Shown: one piece after another, positions 1 through 10,344 of the stretch
How positions within the stretch are numbered: position 1 is the stretch's first letter
Layout of the letters: each line of letters begins with the position of its first letter
From: CBDCNH01 sp965219015
Lineage (GTDB): Bacteria > Pseudomonadota > Alphaproteobacteria > Rhodobacterales > Rhodobacteraceae
DNA length: 38,568 bases
Assembly (NCBI GenBank): GCA_965219015.1
Contig: CBDCNH010000008.1
Location: forward strand, 1-38,568
Reading direction: 5' to 3'
Program-made: the position numbers and the translations under genes
Notes under the pieces: model-generated
Databases searched by the model: none
Seen by the model: only the letters and a program-made list of their open reading frames with translations
Told to the model about the DNA's origin: nothing

Positions 1-820
1 CGTGACGCCGAACGCCGATCAGCAGCCCGTCGCCCGCCAGCAGGTCAACCTCGCGCTCGGGCTCGACCGGATGGGCTTCACCGAAGCCACCACGGACGCC
101 GACGGGCTGGCGAGTCTTGGCGAGCTCGTGAAGGGCGGGCTCAGAGCGCGCGTGTCGAGCACGGGCATCCTCGGGCAGTCGCTCATCATCGAGCTCGTCG
201 AAATCCCCGACGTGCCGCCCGGCGTGATCGACACCGCCGCAAAGCCGTTTCCCCTCCTGCCGAGCGCGCCATCGGCGGTCAAGGACGCCAACGCCACCGC
301 CGAGGGGGTGTTCGCGCGGATCAACGCGCTGCCGGTCGAGGATCTGATGCAGAGCGCCATCAACCTCCTCGACACGATCAACGGCTTCGTCGCCAAGGAC
401 GGCACGCAGCGTCTGCCGGACGAAGCGGCGGGGCTCATCGCAGATGCGCGCCGCTTCGTGGGCTCGGACGGCGTGCAGAAGGTGCCGCAGCAGCTCACCG
501 ACACGCTCGCGGAGCTGCAAGGCGTGCTCGGCGACCTGCGCGACGGGGGCGCCGTCACCAACGTCAACGGGGCGCTCGCGTCGGCAAACCGCGCGGCCGG
601 CGCCGTCGAGGACGCGACCAACCGGCTGCCGGACGTCATCCGCCGGGTCGATGCGGCGGTGGCCACGCTCAACGACACGCTCGCGTCCTACGGCAACCGG
701 TCGCCGTTCAACGACGAAACGCTCGCCACGCTGCGCGAAGTGCGTAAGGCTGCGGAGTCGATCGGGTCGCTTTCGAAAACGATCGAGCGCAACCCGCAAG
801 CCTTCATCCTCGGCCGCTAG
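1..820 (+). CDS. pqiB: PqiB/MCE-family intermembrane lipid transport protein, 3' end only
   Basis: The reading frame is open from the first base, so the 5' part lies outside the window; about 272 residues are visible. The N-terminal part (residues 1-75 of the visible stretch) looks like the end of an MCE domain, with a GLRARVSSTGILGQSLIIEL-type strand pattern. The rest is an Ala/Asp/Leu-rich helical tail with regularly spaced hydrophobic residues, typical of the coiled-coil needle after the last MCE domain, and it closes with a short RNPQAFILGR end common in this family. PqiB-type proteins form periplasm-spanning tunnels that move lipids between inner and outer membrane. The next gene is a PqiC-type lipoprotein 8 bases downstream, which supports the call. 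MlaD- or YebT-like members cannot be excluded without the N-terminus. Confidence 0.82.
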   Translation, partial: VTPNADQQPVARQQVNLALGLDRMGFTEATTDADGLASLGELVKGGLRARVSSTGILGQSLIIELVEIPDVPPGVIDTAAKPFPLLPSAPSAVKDANATAEGVFARINALPVEDLMQSAINLLDTINGFVAKDGTQRLPDEAAGLIADARRFVGSDGVQKVPQQLTDTLAELQGVLGDLRDGGAVTNVNGALASANRAAGAVEDATNRLPDVIRRVDAAVATLNDTLASYGNRSPFNDETLATLREVRKAAESIGSLSKTIERNPQAFILGR

Positions 821-828
821 GAGTTTTC

Positions 829-1386
829 ATGCGCCTGTCCCTTCTCCTCGCGTCCGGGCTCGTTCTCGCGGGATGCTCCAACCCCGAGAAGACCGCGCGC
901 TTCCTGCTCGACCCGCCGCCGGTGTCGGCGAAGCAGAAAAACCGCCTTGGCCGCGTCGAGGTCGCCGAGGTGGTGCTGCCGACCTACGCCTCGAGCCAGG
1001 AGATCTCCTACCAGGGCGAGGACGGCGCGCTCCATTCGAGCCCGGACATGCTCTGGGCCGACGACCCGTCCGCCGCCGTCACCCGTACGCTGGCGGCGCA
1101 GATCTCGCGCATCTCGGGCGCCACGGCGGTCGCGGAGCCCTGGCCGCTCGCGGAGCAGCCCGACCGCAAGCTCGAGGTCCGGATCGACCAGATGCTCGCG
1201 GGCATGGACGGCGTGTTCCGCCTCAACGGCCAGTACTTCGTCTCCCCCGTCACCGGCGAGGAGGGCGACGTCTCCCGCCGCTTCGAGATCGCGCTCCCCC
1301 TCCCCGGTGCCGGCCCGGGCGCCACCGCCGCCGCGCAGAGCCGCGCGCTGCAGATGCTGGCGGAGCGCATCGCGCGGCTGGGGTGA
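829..1386 (+). CDS. pqiC: PqiC-like ABC-type transport auxiliary lipoprotein
   Basis: 185-aa lipoprotein precursor. A short signal peptide (residues 1-15) ends in the lipobox LAGC with the lipidated Cys at position 16, and residue 17 is Ser, so outer-membrane sorting is expected. The mature part has the family's LGRVEVAEVVLPTYAS-type first strand, an LWADDP segment and a conserved LEVRIDQM strand. PqiC family proteins (ABC-type transport auxiliary, DUF330) sit in the outer membrane and dock the PqiB tunnel. The start is set by AGGAG at 819-823, which overlaps the stop codon of the upstream MCE gene, with 5 bases to the ATG; the two genes are clearly one transcription unit. Confidence 0.88.
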   Translation: MRLSLLLASGLVLAGCSNPEKTARFLLDPPPVSAKQKNRLGRVEVAEVVLPTYASSQEISYQGEDGALHSSPDMLWADDPSAAVTRTLAAQISRISGATAVAEPWPLAEQPDRKLEVRIDQMLAGMDGVFRLNGQYFVSPVTGEEGDVSRRFEIALPLPGAGPGATAAAQSRALQMLAERIARLG

Positions 1387-1424
1387 ACCCTCACGCAGGT
1401 GCCCGGTGGACACGGAGGTCATAC

Positions 1425-1667
1425 ATGCTGCGGGTGTACACGGACTTCAATGAAGAGACGGCAGGAGGTTTGTGCTGGCTGCTCCTTCACCGTGGATCGG
1501 ATCTGACCACCGACCTCGTCAAGCCCGGAGACCGGGTCGTGCTCTTTCAGGACGAGGACGACTTCGAGGTCGAAGCCGTGATCGACATTCTGTTCGTGGA
1601 CATGCTCGAGCGAGAGGCACTCGTCGCGATTCCCGATTGGGACACGCTCGTCAGATTAACTCCCTAG
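1425..1667 (+). CDS. 80-aa hypothetical protein
   Basis: Small acidic soluble protein with no signal peptide or membrane segment. It begins MLRVYTDFNEE and contains a PGDRVVLFQDEDDFEVEA stretch that looks like two beta strands, followed by a hydrophobic VIDILFVDMLE helix or strand and an IPDWDTL end. GGAGG at 1414-1418, six bases before the ATG, makes expression likely. It lies 38 bases after the PqiC-like gene and ends 37 bases before the convergent sulfotransferase stop. I do not recognise the family; a small beta-barrel or ligand-binding domain is possible. The gene call rests on the Shine-Dalgarno sequence and coding-like codon use. Confidence 0.6.
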   Translation: MLRVYTDFNEETAGGLCWLLLHRGSDLTTDLVKPGDRVVLFQDEDDFEVEAVIDILFVDMLEREALVAIPDWDTLVRLTP

Positions 1668-1704
1668 CGGCTTTGCCGGAGTGACGGCGTGTCCGGCGAC
1701 CGCC

Positions 1705-2544
1705 TCACACGCTCCAGCCCGCGAGCGCGAGCCCGGTGCGGCGCCGCAGGCCGTCGGCTTCCGCGGCGAGTGCGTCCACGAGCGCCGCGCGGGTCTCGGG
1801 GCGCAGGGTCTGCTTCGGCATCGGCGCGCTGAACGGGCGCAGCACCGCGCGCTCGAGATGGCTGCGGATCGACCAGGGCACATGGGCCAGCGCGGGGGCG
1901 AGGCGGCGCTTCAGGGCCACGCCGCGGTCGCTCGGCAGCCGCTTCGTCATGTCCGAGACGTGGCGGTCGCGCCGTTGCCAGACGGCGCCCGCCGCCGGAT
2001 CGACGCCGAGAAACGCGAGGACGCCCGCGACGGTCTCGGCGCGGTGGGTCCGCATCGCCTCGGACTGGACGACATGGATGCGCGCCTCGGGCCAGCCGGC
2101 CTCGAGGTAGCGCAGCATCTGGGTGTCGTAGCGGCTCTGCCGCAGGAACGGCTCGCGCAGGATGCCTTCGTCGATGGGCCGGCGTTCGCGGCCGGCGTCG
2201 AGCGCGTGGCGGTACTGCGACAGCGCCCGGTCGATCGGGTCGCGGACGCAGTAGATGAGCCGCGCCTCGGGGATGAGCGCCCGCATCCGCTCCGCCACGC
2301 CGGCGTGCCTCGGCCAGGCGGAGTAGGTCGGCGAGGCCTCGCCGCAGAGCCGCGCGCGCGTGCGGAACTGCCGCCGGTACCAGGCCTCGCCGCGGCCGAG
2401 GTTCATCGCCTCGGTGAAGAAGTGCAGCTCCTTCTCGCGCGACACGAAGATGTCCGGATGGGCGCCCAGCATCGCCTGCAGCGACGTGGTGCCGCCCTTC
2501 ATCGCGCCGATGATGATGAAATCGGGGAGCCGTCCCTGATCCAT
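1705..2544 (-). CDS. Sulfotransferase family protein (PAPS-dependent)
   Basis: 279 aa. The PAPS 5'-phosphosulfate loop is GAMKGGTTSL at residues 13-22 and the 3'-phosphate motif is around CVRDP (99-103), with Ser109 in the following RALSQYRH helix. An ASPTY segment (70-74) matches the family's conserved stretch after the first helix. These are the hallmarks of the Sulfotransfer_1/3 fold, which moves sulfate from PAPS to hydroxyl or amino groups of carbohydrates, lipids or small molecules. The substrate cannot be read from the sequence. No signal peptide, so probably cytosolic or peripheral. It is monocistronic: convergent with the 80-aa gene on one side and next to a 600-base gene-poor stretch on the other. 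The isolated position suggests an accessory gene, but codon use is like that of its neighbours. Confidence 0.9.
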   Translation of the reverse strand: MDQGRLPDFIIIGAMKGGTTSLQAMLGAHPDIFVSREKELHFFTEAMNLGRGEAWYRRQFRTRARLCGEASPTYSAWPRHAGVAERMRALIPEARLIYCVRDPIDRALSQYRHALDAGRERRPIDEGILREPFLRQSRYDTQMLRYLEAGWPEARIHVVQSEAMRTHRAETVAGVLAFLGVDPAAGAVWQRRDRHVSDMTKRLPSDRGVALKRRLAPALAHVPWSIRSHLERAVLRPFSAPMPKQTLRPETRAALVDALAAEADGLRRRTGLALAGWSV

Positions 2545-3142
2545 GTTGCTGCCGCTCCAACCCTTTCAGAGGGCGCACACTATGGATCCGGAGCGCAGGC
2601 GCAACGGGCGTGTCCGCGGCATGAGCCCCTTCCGAGCGGCCGGCACCGAAGGGCACGTCGAAGCGGCCTGCCGCTTCAGAACCGCCGTTCCCGGCCCCCG
2701 ATGCCACCGCCCGAGGGCGGGCGCCGGCGGCCGCGCTTGCGCGGCGGGGATGGCGCCGGGCATCGTCTCGGCGCGACGGCGGAGACCGCGACTGCCGTTT
2801 CACGACACTATGGCCCACGACGCCATGCACTTCGCCGCAGGCCCGATGCAAGCCGAGCAGAGGCGCTTAAGCACCGACCGCTTCCAGGGCGTTCCATGCC
2901 TGCGGAACGAGCAGCTTCCGGTTCGACGCTTACGGCCACGACGAAGCCATCGTCATGTTGGGCGACGGCGACGACGCCCCGGCCCTCATCCGTGGCATCG
3001 GCCGGCTCAAGGGAACGACCTGCCCTTGGGACTCACCATCCGGTTGCGCGGCGACCGATAGCCCGGGCGCTTCCGCAGCGGACACACCAATTCGGGGTAG
3101 CCGGGGCGGAGCAGGTTCAGCCCTGCGTACCGCCCCAAGCCT
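2545..3142. other. Gene-poor spacer between sulfotransferase and nrdJ
   Basis: 598 bases without a convincing gene. Several frames are open because of the high GC content, but none has a Shine-Dalgarno sequence with a family-like translation. One plus-frame stretch at about 2910-3015 has coding-like third-position GC (translation around RFDAYGHDEAIVMLGDGDD) but lacks a good start and degrades downstream, so it may be a decayed gene fragment. A perfect 7-bp hairpin lies at 2660-2677 and shorter inverted repeats at 2707-2720 and 2730-2745. The 3' end of nrdJ borders the region at 3143 and the sulfotransferase start at 2544, so the latter's promoter must lie here. Confidence 0.5.
2660..2677. repeat. 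Perfect hairpin GAAGCGG-N4-CCGCTTC
   Basis: Seven-base arms GAAGCGG (2660-2666) and CCGCTTC (2671-2677) around a CCTG loop. No T-run follows on either strand, so it is not a standard intrinsic terminator. The CCTGCCGCTTC half is identical to the start of several units in the repeat array at 22535-23655, and a similar hairpin lies at 19254-19272, so it may be a dispersed REP-like element. Confidence 0.55.
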
Positions 3143-6760
<3,618 letters not shown>

Positions 6761-7028
6761 GTCTGTGCCTTTCCTGTCCTGCCTTGCGACGCGCCGCAGC
6801 CGGTCGTACGCCCGCCGCGATGTGCGGGCGTTGTCCCTCGAGGGACCGCCAGACCTTGTGACCGTCGCTGCCGGACTAGATATGGTGTCTCGCGTCGCGG
6901 CTCACACAAGCTGCATGGCCCCAACTGAGTCGTCAACGGAAAAACGACTCCAAGCACCGTTTGCCGCGGACCTGTCATTTCAATCACAGGTTGCGGTGGT
7001 CGGGCAGTGGGATAGTCGGGCAGCGGTA
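6761..7028 (-). promoter_or_regulatory. nrdJ leader with stem-loops and inverted repeats
   Basis: 268 bases between tRNA-Pro and nrdJ, locally poorer in GC than the genes. In nrdJ direction it holds inverted repeats at 6970-6991 (ACCTGT-N10-ACAGGT) and 6927-6950 (GAGTCGT-N10-ACGACTC), a candidate NrdR box at 6873-6888, a 14-bp palindrome GTCCCTCGAGGGAC at 6833-6846 and an 8-bp stem at 6808-6815/6824-6831. No B12-box consensus was seen, so a cobalamin riboswitch is not supported. A plus-strand open frame (6738-7043) crosses it but has no family-like features. Confidence 0.45.
6873..6888 (-). promoter_or_regulatory. Candidate NrdR box upstream of nrdJ
   Basis: On the minus strand the 16-mer reads acaccatatctagtcc and matches the published NrdR-box consensus acaCwAtATaTwGtgt at about 12 of 16 positions, including the central AT-AT core. 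It lies 113 bases before the nrdJ start. A much weaker partner is at 6904-6919, exactly 31 bases further upstream, the spacing usual for NrdR box pairs. NrdR is a zinc-finger/ATP-cone repressor of ribonucleotide reductase genes; its gene is not in the window. Confidence 0.6.
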
Positions 7029-7046
7029 TGGTCGGGGCGATAGGAT
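6999..7046. repeat. Three 16-bp degenerate repeats at the 3' end of tRNA-Pro
   Basis: GTCGGG starts units at 6999, 7015 and 7031 with a strict 16-base period; the third unit is the acceptor 3' strand and CCA end of the tRNA itself. The two outer units repeat the acceptor sequence imperfectly downstream of the tRNA, as tandem echoes of its 3' end. Confidence 0.55.
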
Positions 7047-7105
7047 TCGAACCTACGGCCTACGGTTCCCAAAACCGTCGCGCTACCAAGCTGCGCTACG
7101 CCCCG
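7029..7105 (-). tRNA. tRNA-Pro (anticodon TGG)
   Basis: 77-nt cloverleaf on the minus strand. The acceptor stem is CGGGGCG pairing with CGCCCCG, with discriminator A. The D arm contains AGCTTGGTAG, the anticodon stem is ACGGT/ACCGT around the loop TTTGGGA (anticodon TGG), and the T loop is GTTCGAATC. The 3' CCA is encoded (7029-7031). It lies 42 bases downstream of the DUF192 gene on the same strand, with no obvious separate promoter, so it may be cotranscribed. Confidence 0.96.
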
Positions 7106-7147
7106 ACTGCCGCGGTCCTACCGCACCGGGTCGGGCGCGGGAAGCCC

Positions 7148-7612
7148 TCAAGGGGCGGCGCATGGCCAGGCGGCGCCCGCTTGCGGGAAGGCCGGGTGGC
7201 GCATCTCGCTGCCTTCCGTGATGCCGAGGCGCCGGGCGAGCCCGCCGTTGATCTCGAGCACGGCGAACACGTCGTCGCCGCCGGGGATCGGCGTCAAATC
7301 CTTCGGGCGCGCGTCCGACGCGATGTGCTCCACCCTGCCGCCCGCGCCGAGGAACAGCATGTCGAGCGGGATCAGCGTGTTCTTCATCCAGAACGCGGCG
7401 GGCTGCGGATGCTCGTAGACGAAGAGCATCCCCGCCGATCGCGGCAGGACGTCACGGAACATCAGACCCTGCGCGCGTGCCGCGGGCGTGTCGGCGATCT
7501 CGACGGTGAAGCGCGCCTGCCCCCAGGGGCCGCGGAGGTCGACCGCATCCTCGGTGCAGGCCGCGTGCGACGCCCCGGCCGCCAGGGCGCCCAGCAGGGC
7601 AAGCCGCAGCAT
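7148..7612 (-). CDS. DUF192 family exported protein
   Basis: 154 aa. A cleavable signal peptide (residues 1-18, ending ASHA) precedes a DUF192 domain with the family signature: AQGLMFRDVLP (47-57), GMLFVYEHPQPAAFWMKNT (61-79), PLDMLFL (82-88) and AVLEINGG near the end. DUF192 proteins are small beta-structured periplasmic or secreted proteins of unknown biochemical function. The ATG shares its first base with the stop codon of the cold-shock gene (TGATG), so translation is coupled to it. This DUF192 next to a Csp-type gene appears to be common in Rhodobacterales, from memory. Confidence 0.88.
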   Translation of the reverse strand: MLRLALLGALAAGASHAACTEDAVDLRGPWGQARFTVEIADTPAARAQGLMFRDVLPRSAGMLFVYEHPQPAAFWMKNTLIPLDMLFLGAGGRVEHIASDARPKDLTPIPGGDDVFAVLEINGGLARRLGITEGSEMRHPAFPQAGAAWPCAAP

Positions 7613-8130
7613 CACTGCTCCTCGCGGGCCGCGAGATCCCACGCCGCCACCTGCGTCGCCATGCGCCCGCGCTTGCCCTCGGCGATCCGAAGGCACACCG
7701 CCTCGCCCGGCTGCAGGTCCGCGAAGCCGGAGCGGCGCAGCACCTCGACATGGACGAACACGTCCTCCGAGCGCCCGAAGACGTTGGCGAAGCCGAAGCC
7801 CTTCGTCTTGTCGAACCACTTGATCCGCGCCGGCTCGAGCGGCAGGTCGGCGTTGGCCGGATCGTCGTCGGGCTCGCTCCCCGGACCCGGCTCCGGCGGC
7901 ACGATGGCGATGACCTCGACCGCCTGGCTGCCGCGCGCGGTCTCCTGCACGATCACGTCGATGCCCGCGCCGTCCGCGACCGAGCTCTGGCCGAAGTTCC
8001 GCAGCACGTTGGCGTGAAGCAGGATGTCGGGGCCGCCGCCATCGGCCACGATGAACCCGAAGCCCTTGCCCGGATCGAACCATTTCACCTGACCTTGCAC
8101 CCGGTGCCCGGCCTTCTCCTCGTCTGTCAT
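7612..8130 (-). CDS. Cold-shock protein with two CSD domains
   Basis: 172 aa, twice the usual CspA length. Domain 1 spans about residues 12-77 with RNP1 KGFGFI (22-27) and RNP2-like DILLHA (35-40). Domain 2 spans about 101-166 with KGFGFA (110-115) and DVFVHV (123-128). An acidic Pro/Gly/Asp-rich linker (78-100) joins them. Both domains keep the WFD/KGFGF nucleic-acid-binding surface, so the protein probably binds RNA or single-stranded DNA as a chaperone. The double-CSD form is frequent in alphaproteobacteria. Its stop overlaps the DUF192 start by one base; no strong Shine-Dalgarno precedes its own ATG. Confidence 0.92.
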   Translation of the reverse strand: MTDEEKAGHRVQGQVKWFDPGKGFGFIVADGGGPDILLHANVLRNFGQSSVADGAGIDVIVQETARGSQAVEVIAIVPPEPGPGSEPDDDPANADLPLEPARIKWFDKTKGFGFANVFGRSEDVFVHVEVLRRSGFADLQPGEAVCLRIAEGKRGRMATQVAAWDLAAREEQ

Positions 8131-8258
8131 CGCGACCGCTTATTCCCACCCCACGGTTCGGCGCGCCGACCGTGCAACCATCCAGACCCGATGTGTGCCC
8201 ATCGGCCCGAGTGTTTCAAGTGTAAACGACCTTCGTGATGTCGCCGGGCCGCGGATGC

Positions 8259-8876
8259 TCAGGGATTGAGACGTGCGACCTCCCAGTTCGCCGTGCCGCC
8301 CGGCGGATTTCCGCCGCGCCGCCAGCGGAAGCGGTCGTGGAGCCGCGCCGGACCGTCCGCCCAGAACTCGATCTCGACCGGCCGGATGCGGATGCCGCCC
8401 CAGAACGGCGGCCGCGCGGGATCCTCGCCCTGCTCGGCCTTCGCGCGCTCCACCGCCGCCTCCAGAACCTCGCGCGAGGCGACGGGCTCGGACTGCCGCG
8501 AGGCCCAGGCGCCGATCCGGCTCGCCGGCGAGCGGGAGGCATAATACGCATCGGCCTGCGGCCCGTCCTCGTGGGAGACCGTGCCGCGTACCCGGATCTG
8601 GCGGCGCAGCGACTTCCAGTGCATGACGAACGCGACCTTGCCGCCGACGTCGAGCTCCCGCGCCTTGGCGCTGCCGAGGTTGGTGTAGAACACGAAGGCG
8701 TCGTCCTCGATCTCCTTCAGGAGCACCATCCGCGCGTTCGGCATCCCCTCCGCATCGACCGTCGCGAGCGCGATCGCGTTGGGGTCGTTGGGCTCGCTCG
8801 CCTCCGCCTCCGCGAGCCATGACCGCACCATCGCCACCGGATCGTCGCCGGCAAAAATCCCGTTCCTGTCCGGCAT
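8259..8876 (-). CDS. pdxH: Pyridoxamine 5'-phosphate oxidase
   Basis: 205-aa FMN enzyme that oxidises pyridoxine/pyridoxamine 5'-phosphate to PLP, the final step of vitamin B6 synthesis and salvage. Visible signatures are the N-terminal DP..M...WL.EA motif, the FMN-binding RMVLLK (49-54) and FYTN (63-66), the PPFWGG segment (156-161) and the C-terminal FW.DGPARLHDR / R.NP end. The open frame extends 29 codons upstream, but the ATG at 8876 is preferred: it follows GGGAGAAGGG and gives the normal length. It is divergent from fabI across 120 bases. Confidence 0.95.
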   Translation of the reverse strand: MPDRNGIFAGDDPVAMVRSWLAEAEASEPNDPNAIALATVDAEGMPNARMVLLKEIEDDAFVFYTNLGSAKARELDVGGKVAFVMHWKSLRRQIRVRGTVSHEDGPQADAYYASRSPASRIGAWASRQSEPVASREVLEAAVERAKAEQGEDPARPPFWGGIRIRPVEIEFWADGPARLHDRFRWRRGGNPPGGTANWEVARLNP

Positions 8877-8933
8877 GTTGCGCCCTTCTCCCTTAGCGTG
8901 TGCCCGGCGCCCGACGTGGCCGGCCGCCTGCTC

Positions 8934-8962
8934 TTGATGCAGTCCCGGCAATCGCCTAAGCA
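8934..8962 (+). promoter_or_regulatory. Possible fabI promoter
   Basis: TTGATG (8934-8939), a 17-base spacer and TAAGCA (8957-8962) lie 35 bases before the fabI start. The -35 is fair, the -10 weak; support is position and spacing only. Confidence 0.3.
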
Positions 8963-8996
8963 AGGCGCCACGCGAAAGGTGGACGAGGAACCCCGG

Positions 8997-9839
8997 ATGT
9001 CAACGGAGCGGACAGGCGGGGATCTGATGGCCGGCAAGCGCGGCCTCATCATGGGCCTCGCCAACGACAAGTCGATCGCCTGGGGCATCGCGCGGGCCTG
9101 CGCGCGGCACGGCGCCGAGCTCGCGTTCTCCTATCAGGGCGAGGCGTTCCTGAAGCGCGTGGCGCCGCTCGCGGCCTCCATCGGCGCGACCGAGCTCGTC
9201 GAGTGCGACGCCGCGGACGCCGCCTCGCTCGACGGGCTCTTCGCGCATCTCGACCGGGTCTGGGGCGGGCTCGACTTCGTAGTCCACGCCATCGGCTTCT
9301 CCGACAAGACCGAGCTTCGCGGGCGCTACGTCGATACCTCGGCCGCGAACTTCCGCACCTCGATGGACGTGTCGGTCTATTCGTTCACTGCCGTCGCGCG
9401 CCGCGCCGAGGCGCTGATGCCCAACGGCGGCTCGCTCCTGACGCTGACCTATTACGGCGCCGAGAAGGTGATGCCGCACTACAACGTGATGGGCGTCGCG
9501 AAAGCGGCGCTCGAGGCGTCGGTGCGCTACCTCGCGGTCGATCTCGGGCGCGCCGGCATCCGGGTCAACGCGATCTCGGCGGGAACGATCAAGACGCTCG
9601 CGGCCTCCGGCATCGGCGATTTCCGGGAGATCCTGAAGTGGAACGAGCAGAACGCCCCGCTCGGCCGCTCGGTCAGCCAGGAGGAGGTCGGCAACTCGGC
9701 GCTCTACCTCTTGTCGGACCTCGGGTCGGCGGTGACGGGCGAGGTGCATCACGTCGACGCGGGCTATCACATCGTGGGCATGAAGGCGCTCGAAGCGCAT
9801 GTCGCTCCGCTGCCTGCGGCGGAGAAGGAAACGCTCTGA
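8997..9839 (+). CDS. fabI: Enoyl-[acyl-carrier-protein] reductase (NADH)
   Basis: 280-aa short-chain dehydrogenase that completes each round of fatty acid elongation. The N-terminal GLIMGLANDKSIAWGIA nucleotide-binding stretch is the FabI variant of the Rossmann motif. Catalytic Tyr152/Tyr162 and Lys169 keep the FabI spacing (Y-x9-Y-x6-K), and the IGF motif of the triclosan/substrate pocket is present. The start at 8997 is preferred because GAGGAA lies six bases upstream; an internal ATG at 9027 (MAGKRGL) is the alternative. It heads a closely spaced plus-strand series; the next gene starts one base after its stop. Confidence 0.95.
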   Translation: MSTERTGGDLMAGKRGLIMGLANDKSIAWGIARACARHGAELAFSYQGEAFLKRVAPLAASIGATELVECDAADAASLDGLFAHLDRVWGGLDFVVHAIGFSDKTELRGRYVDTSAANFRTSMDVSVYSFTAVARRAEALMPNGGSLLTLTYYGAEKVMPHYNVMGVAKAALEASVRYLAVDLGRAGIRVNAISAGTIKTLAASGIGDFREILKWNEQNAPLGRSVSQEEVGNSALYLLSDLGSAVTGEVHHVDAGYHIVGMKALEAHVAPLPAAEKETL

Positions 9840-9840
9840 C

Positions 9841-10344
9841 GTGACCGACAGGCTGCCGCACGAGAAGGGCTTCCACGTCAGCTGGGACCAGCTCCACCGC
9901 GACAGCCGCGCGCTCGCCTGGCGGCTCGACCGCCGGGGCCCGGACGCAGGCGCGTGGCGCGCGGTGGTGGCGATCACGCGCGGGGGCATGGCGCCCGCGA
10001 TGATCGTCGCGCGCGAGCTCGACATCCGCGCGGTCGATACGGTGTCGGTGAAGTCCTACAACCACCAGGCCCAGACCGCGCCGAGCATCCTCAAGGCGCC
10101 GCAGGACGGGACGATGGGCGACGGCACGGGCGTGCTCATCGTCGACGACCTCGTCGATACCGGCAAGACGCTCGAGCTCGTGCGCTCGCTCTACCCGGCC
10201 GCGCATTTCGCGACCGTCTACGCCAAGCCGATGGGCAAGGCGCTGGTTGATACCTATGTGACCGAGGTCAGTCAGGACACCTGGATCTTCTTTCCGTGGG
10301 ACATGGCGCTGCAATATGTCGAGCCCTACCGCGGCACCGATTGA
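9841..10344 (+). CDS. gpt: Xanthine (guanine) phosphoribosyltransferase
   Basis: 167-aa type I phosphoribosyltransferase that joins xanthine or guanine to PRPP in purine salvage. The PRPP loop is VLIVDDLVDTGKT at about residues 98-110, with the hood and C-terminal WIFFPWDMALQY typical of XGPRT. A GTG start at 9841 gives the family N-terminus (VTDRLPHEKGFHVSWDQLHRD); GGAGAAGGAAA lies 10 or more bases upstream inside the end of fabI. The longer in-frame ATG at 9799 would overlap fabI and add a basic non-family stretch. Base specificity is inferred from the family. Confidence 0.9.
   Translation: MTDRLPHEKGFHVSWDQLHRDSRALAWRLDRRGPDAGAWRAVVAITRGGMAPAMIVARELDIRAVDTVSVKSYNHQAQTAPSILKAPQDGTMGDGTGVLIVDDLVDTGKTLELVRSLYPAAHFATVYAKPMGKALVDTYVTEVSQDTWIFFPWDMALQYVEPYRGTD

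Noticed and set aside
2543..3061. 172-aa plus-strand gene in the gene-poor spacer
   Set aside because: Arg/Pro-rich translation without motifs; weak start context.
6761..7028. Cobalamin riboswitch before nrdJ
   Set aside because: No B12-box consensus or matching stem arrangement seen; an NrdR box explains regulation better.
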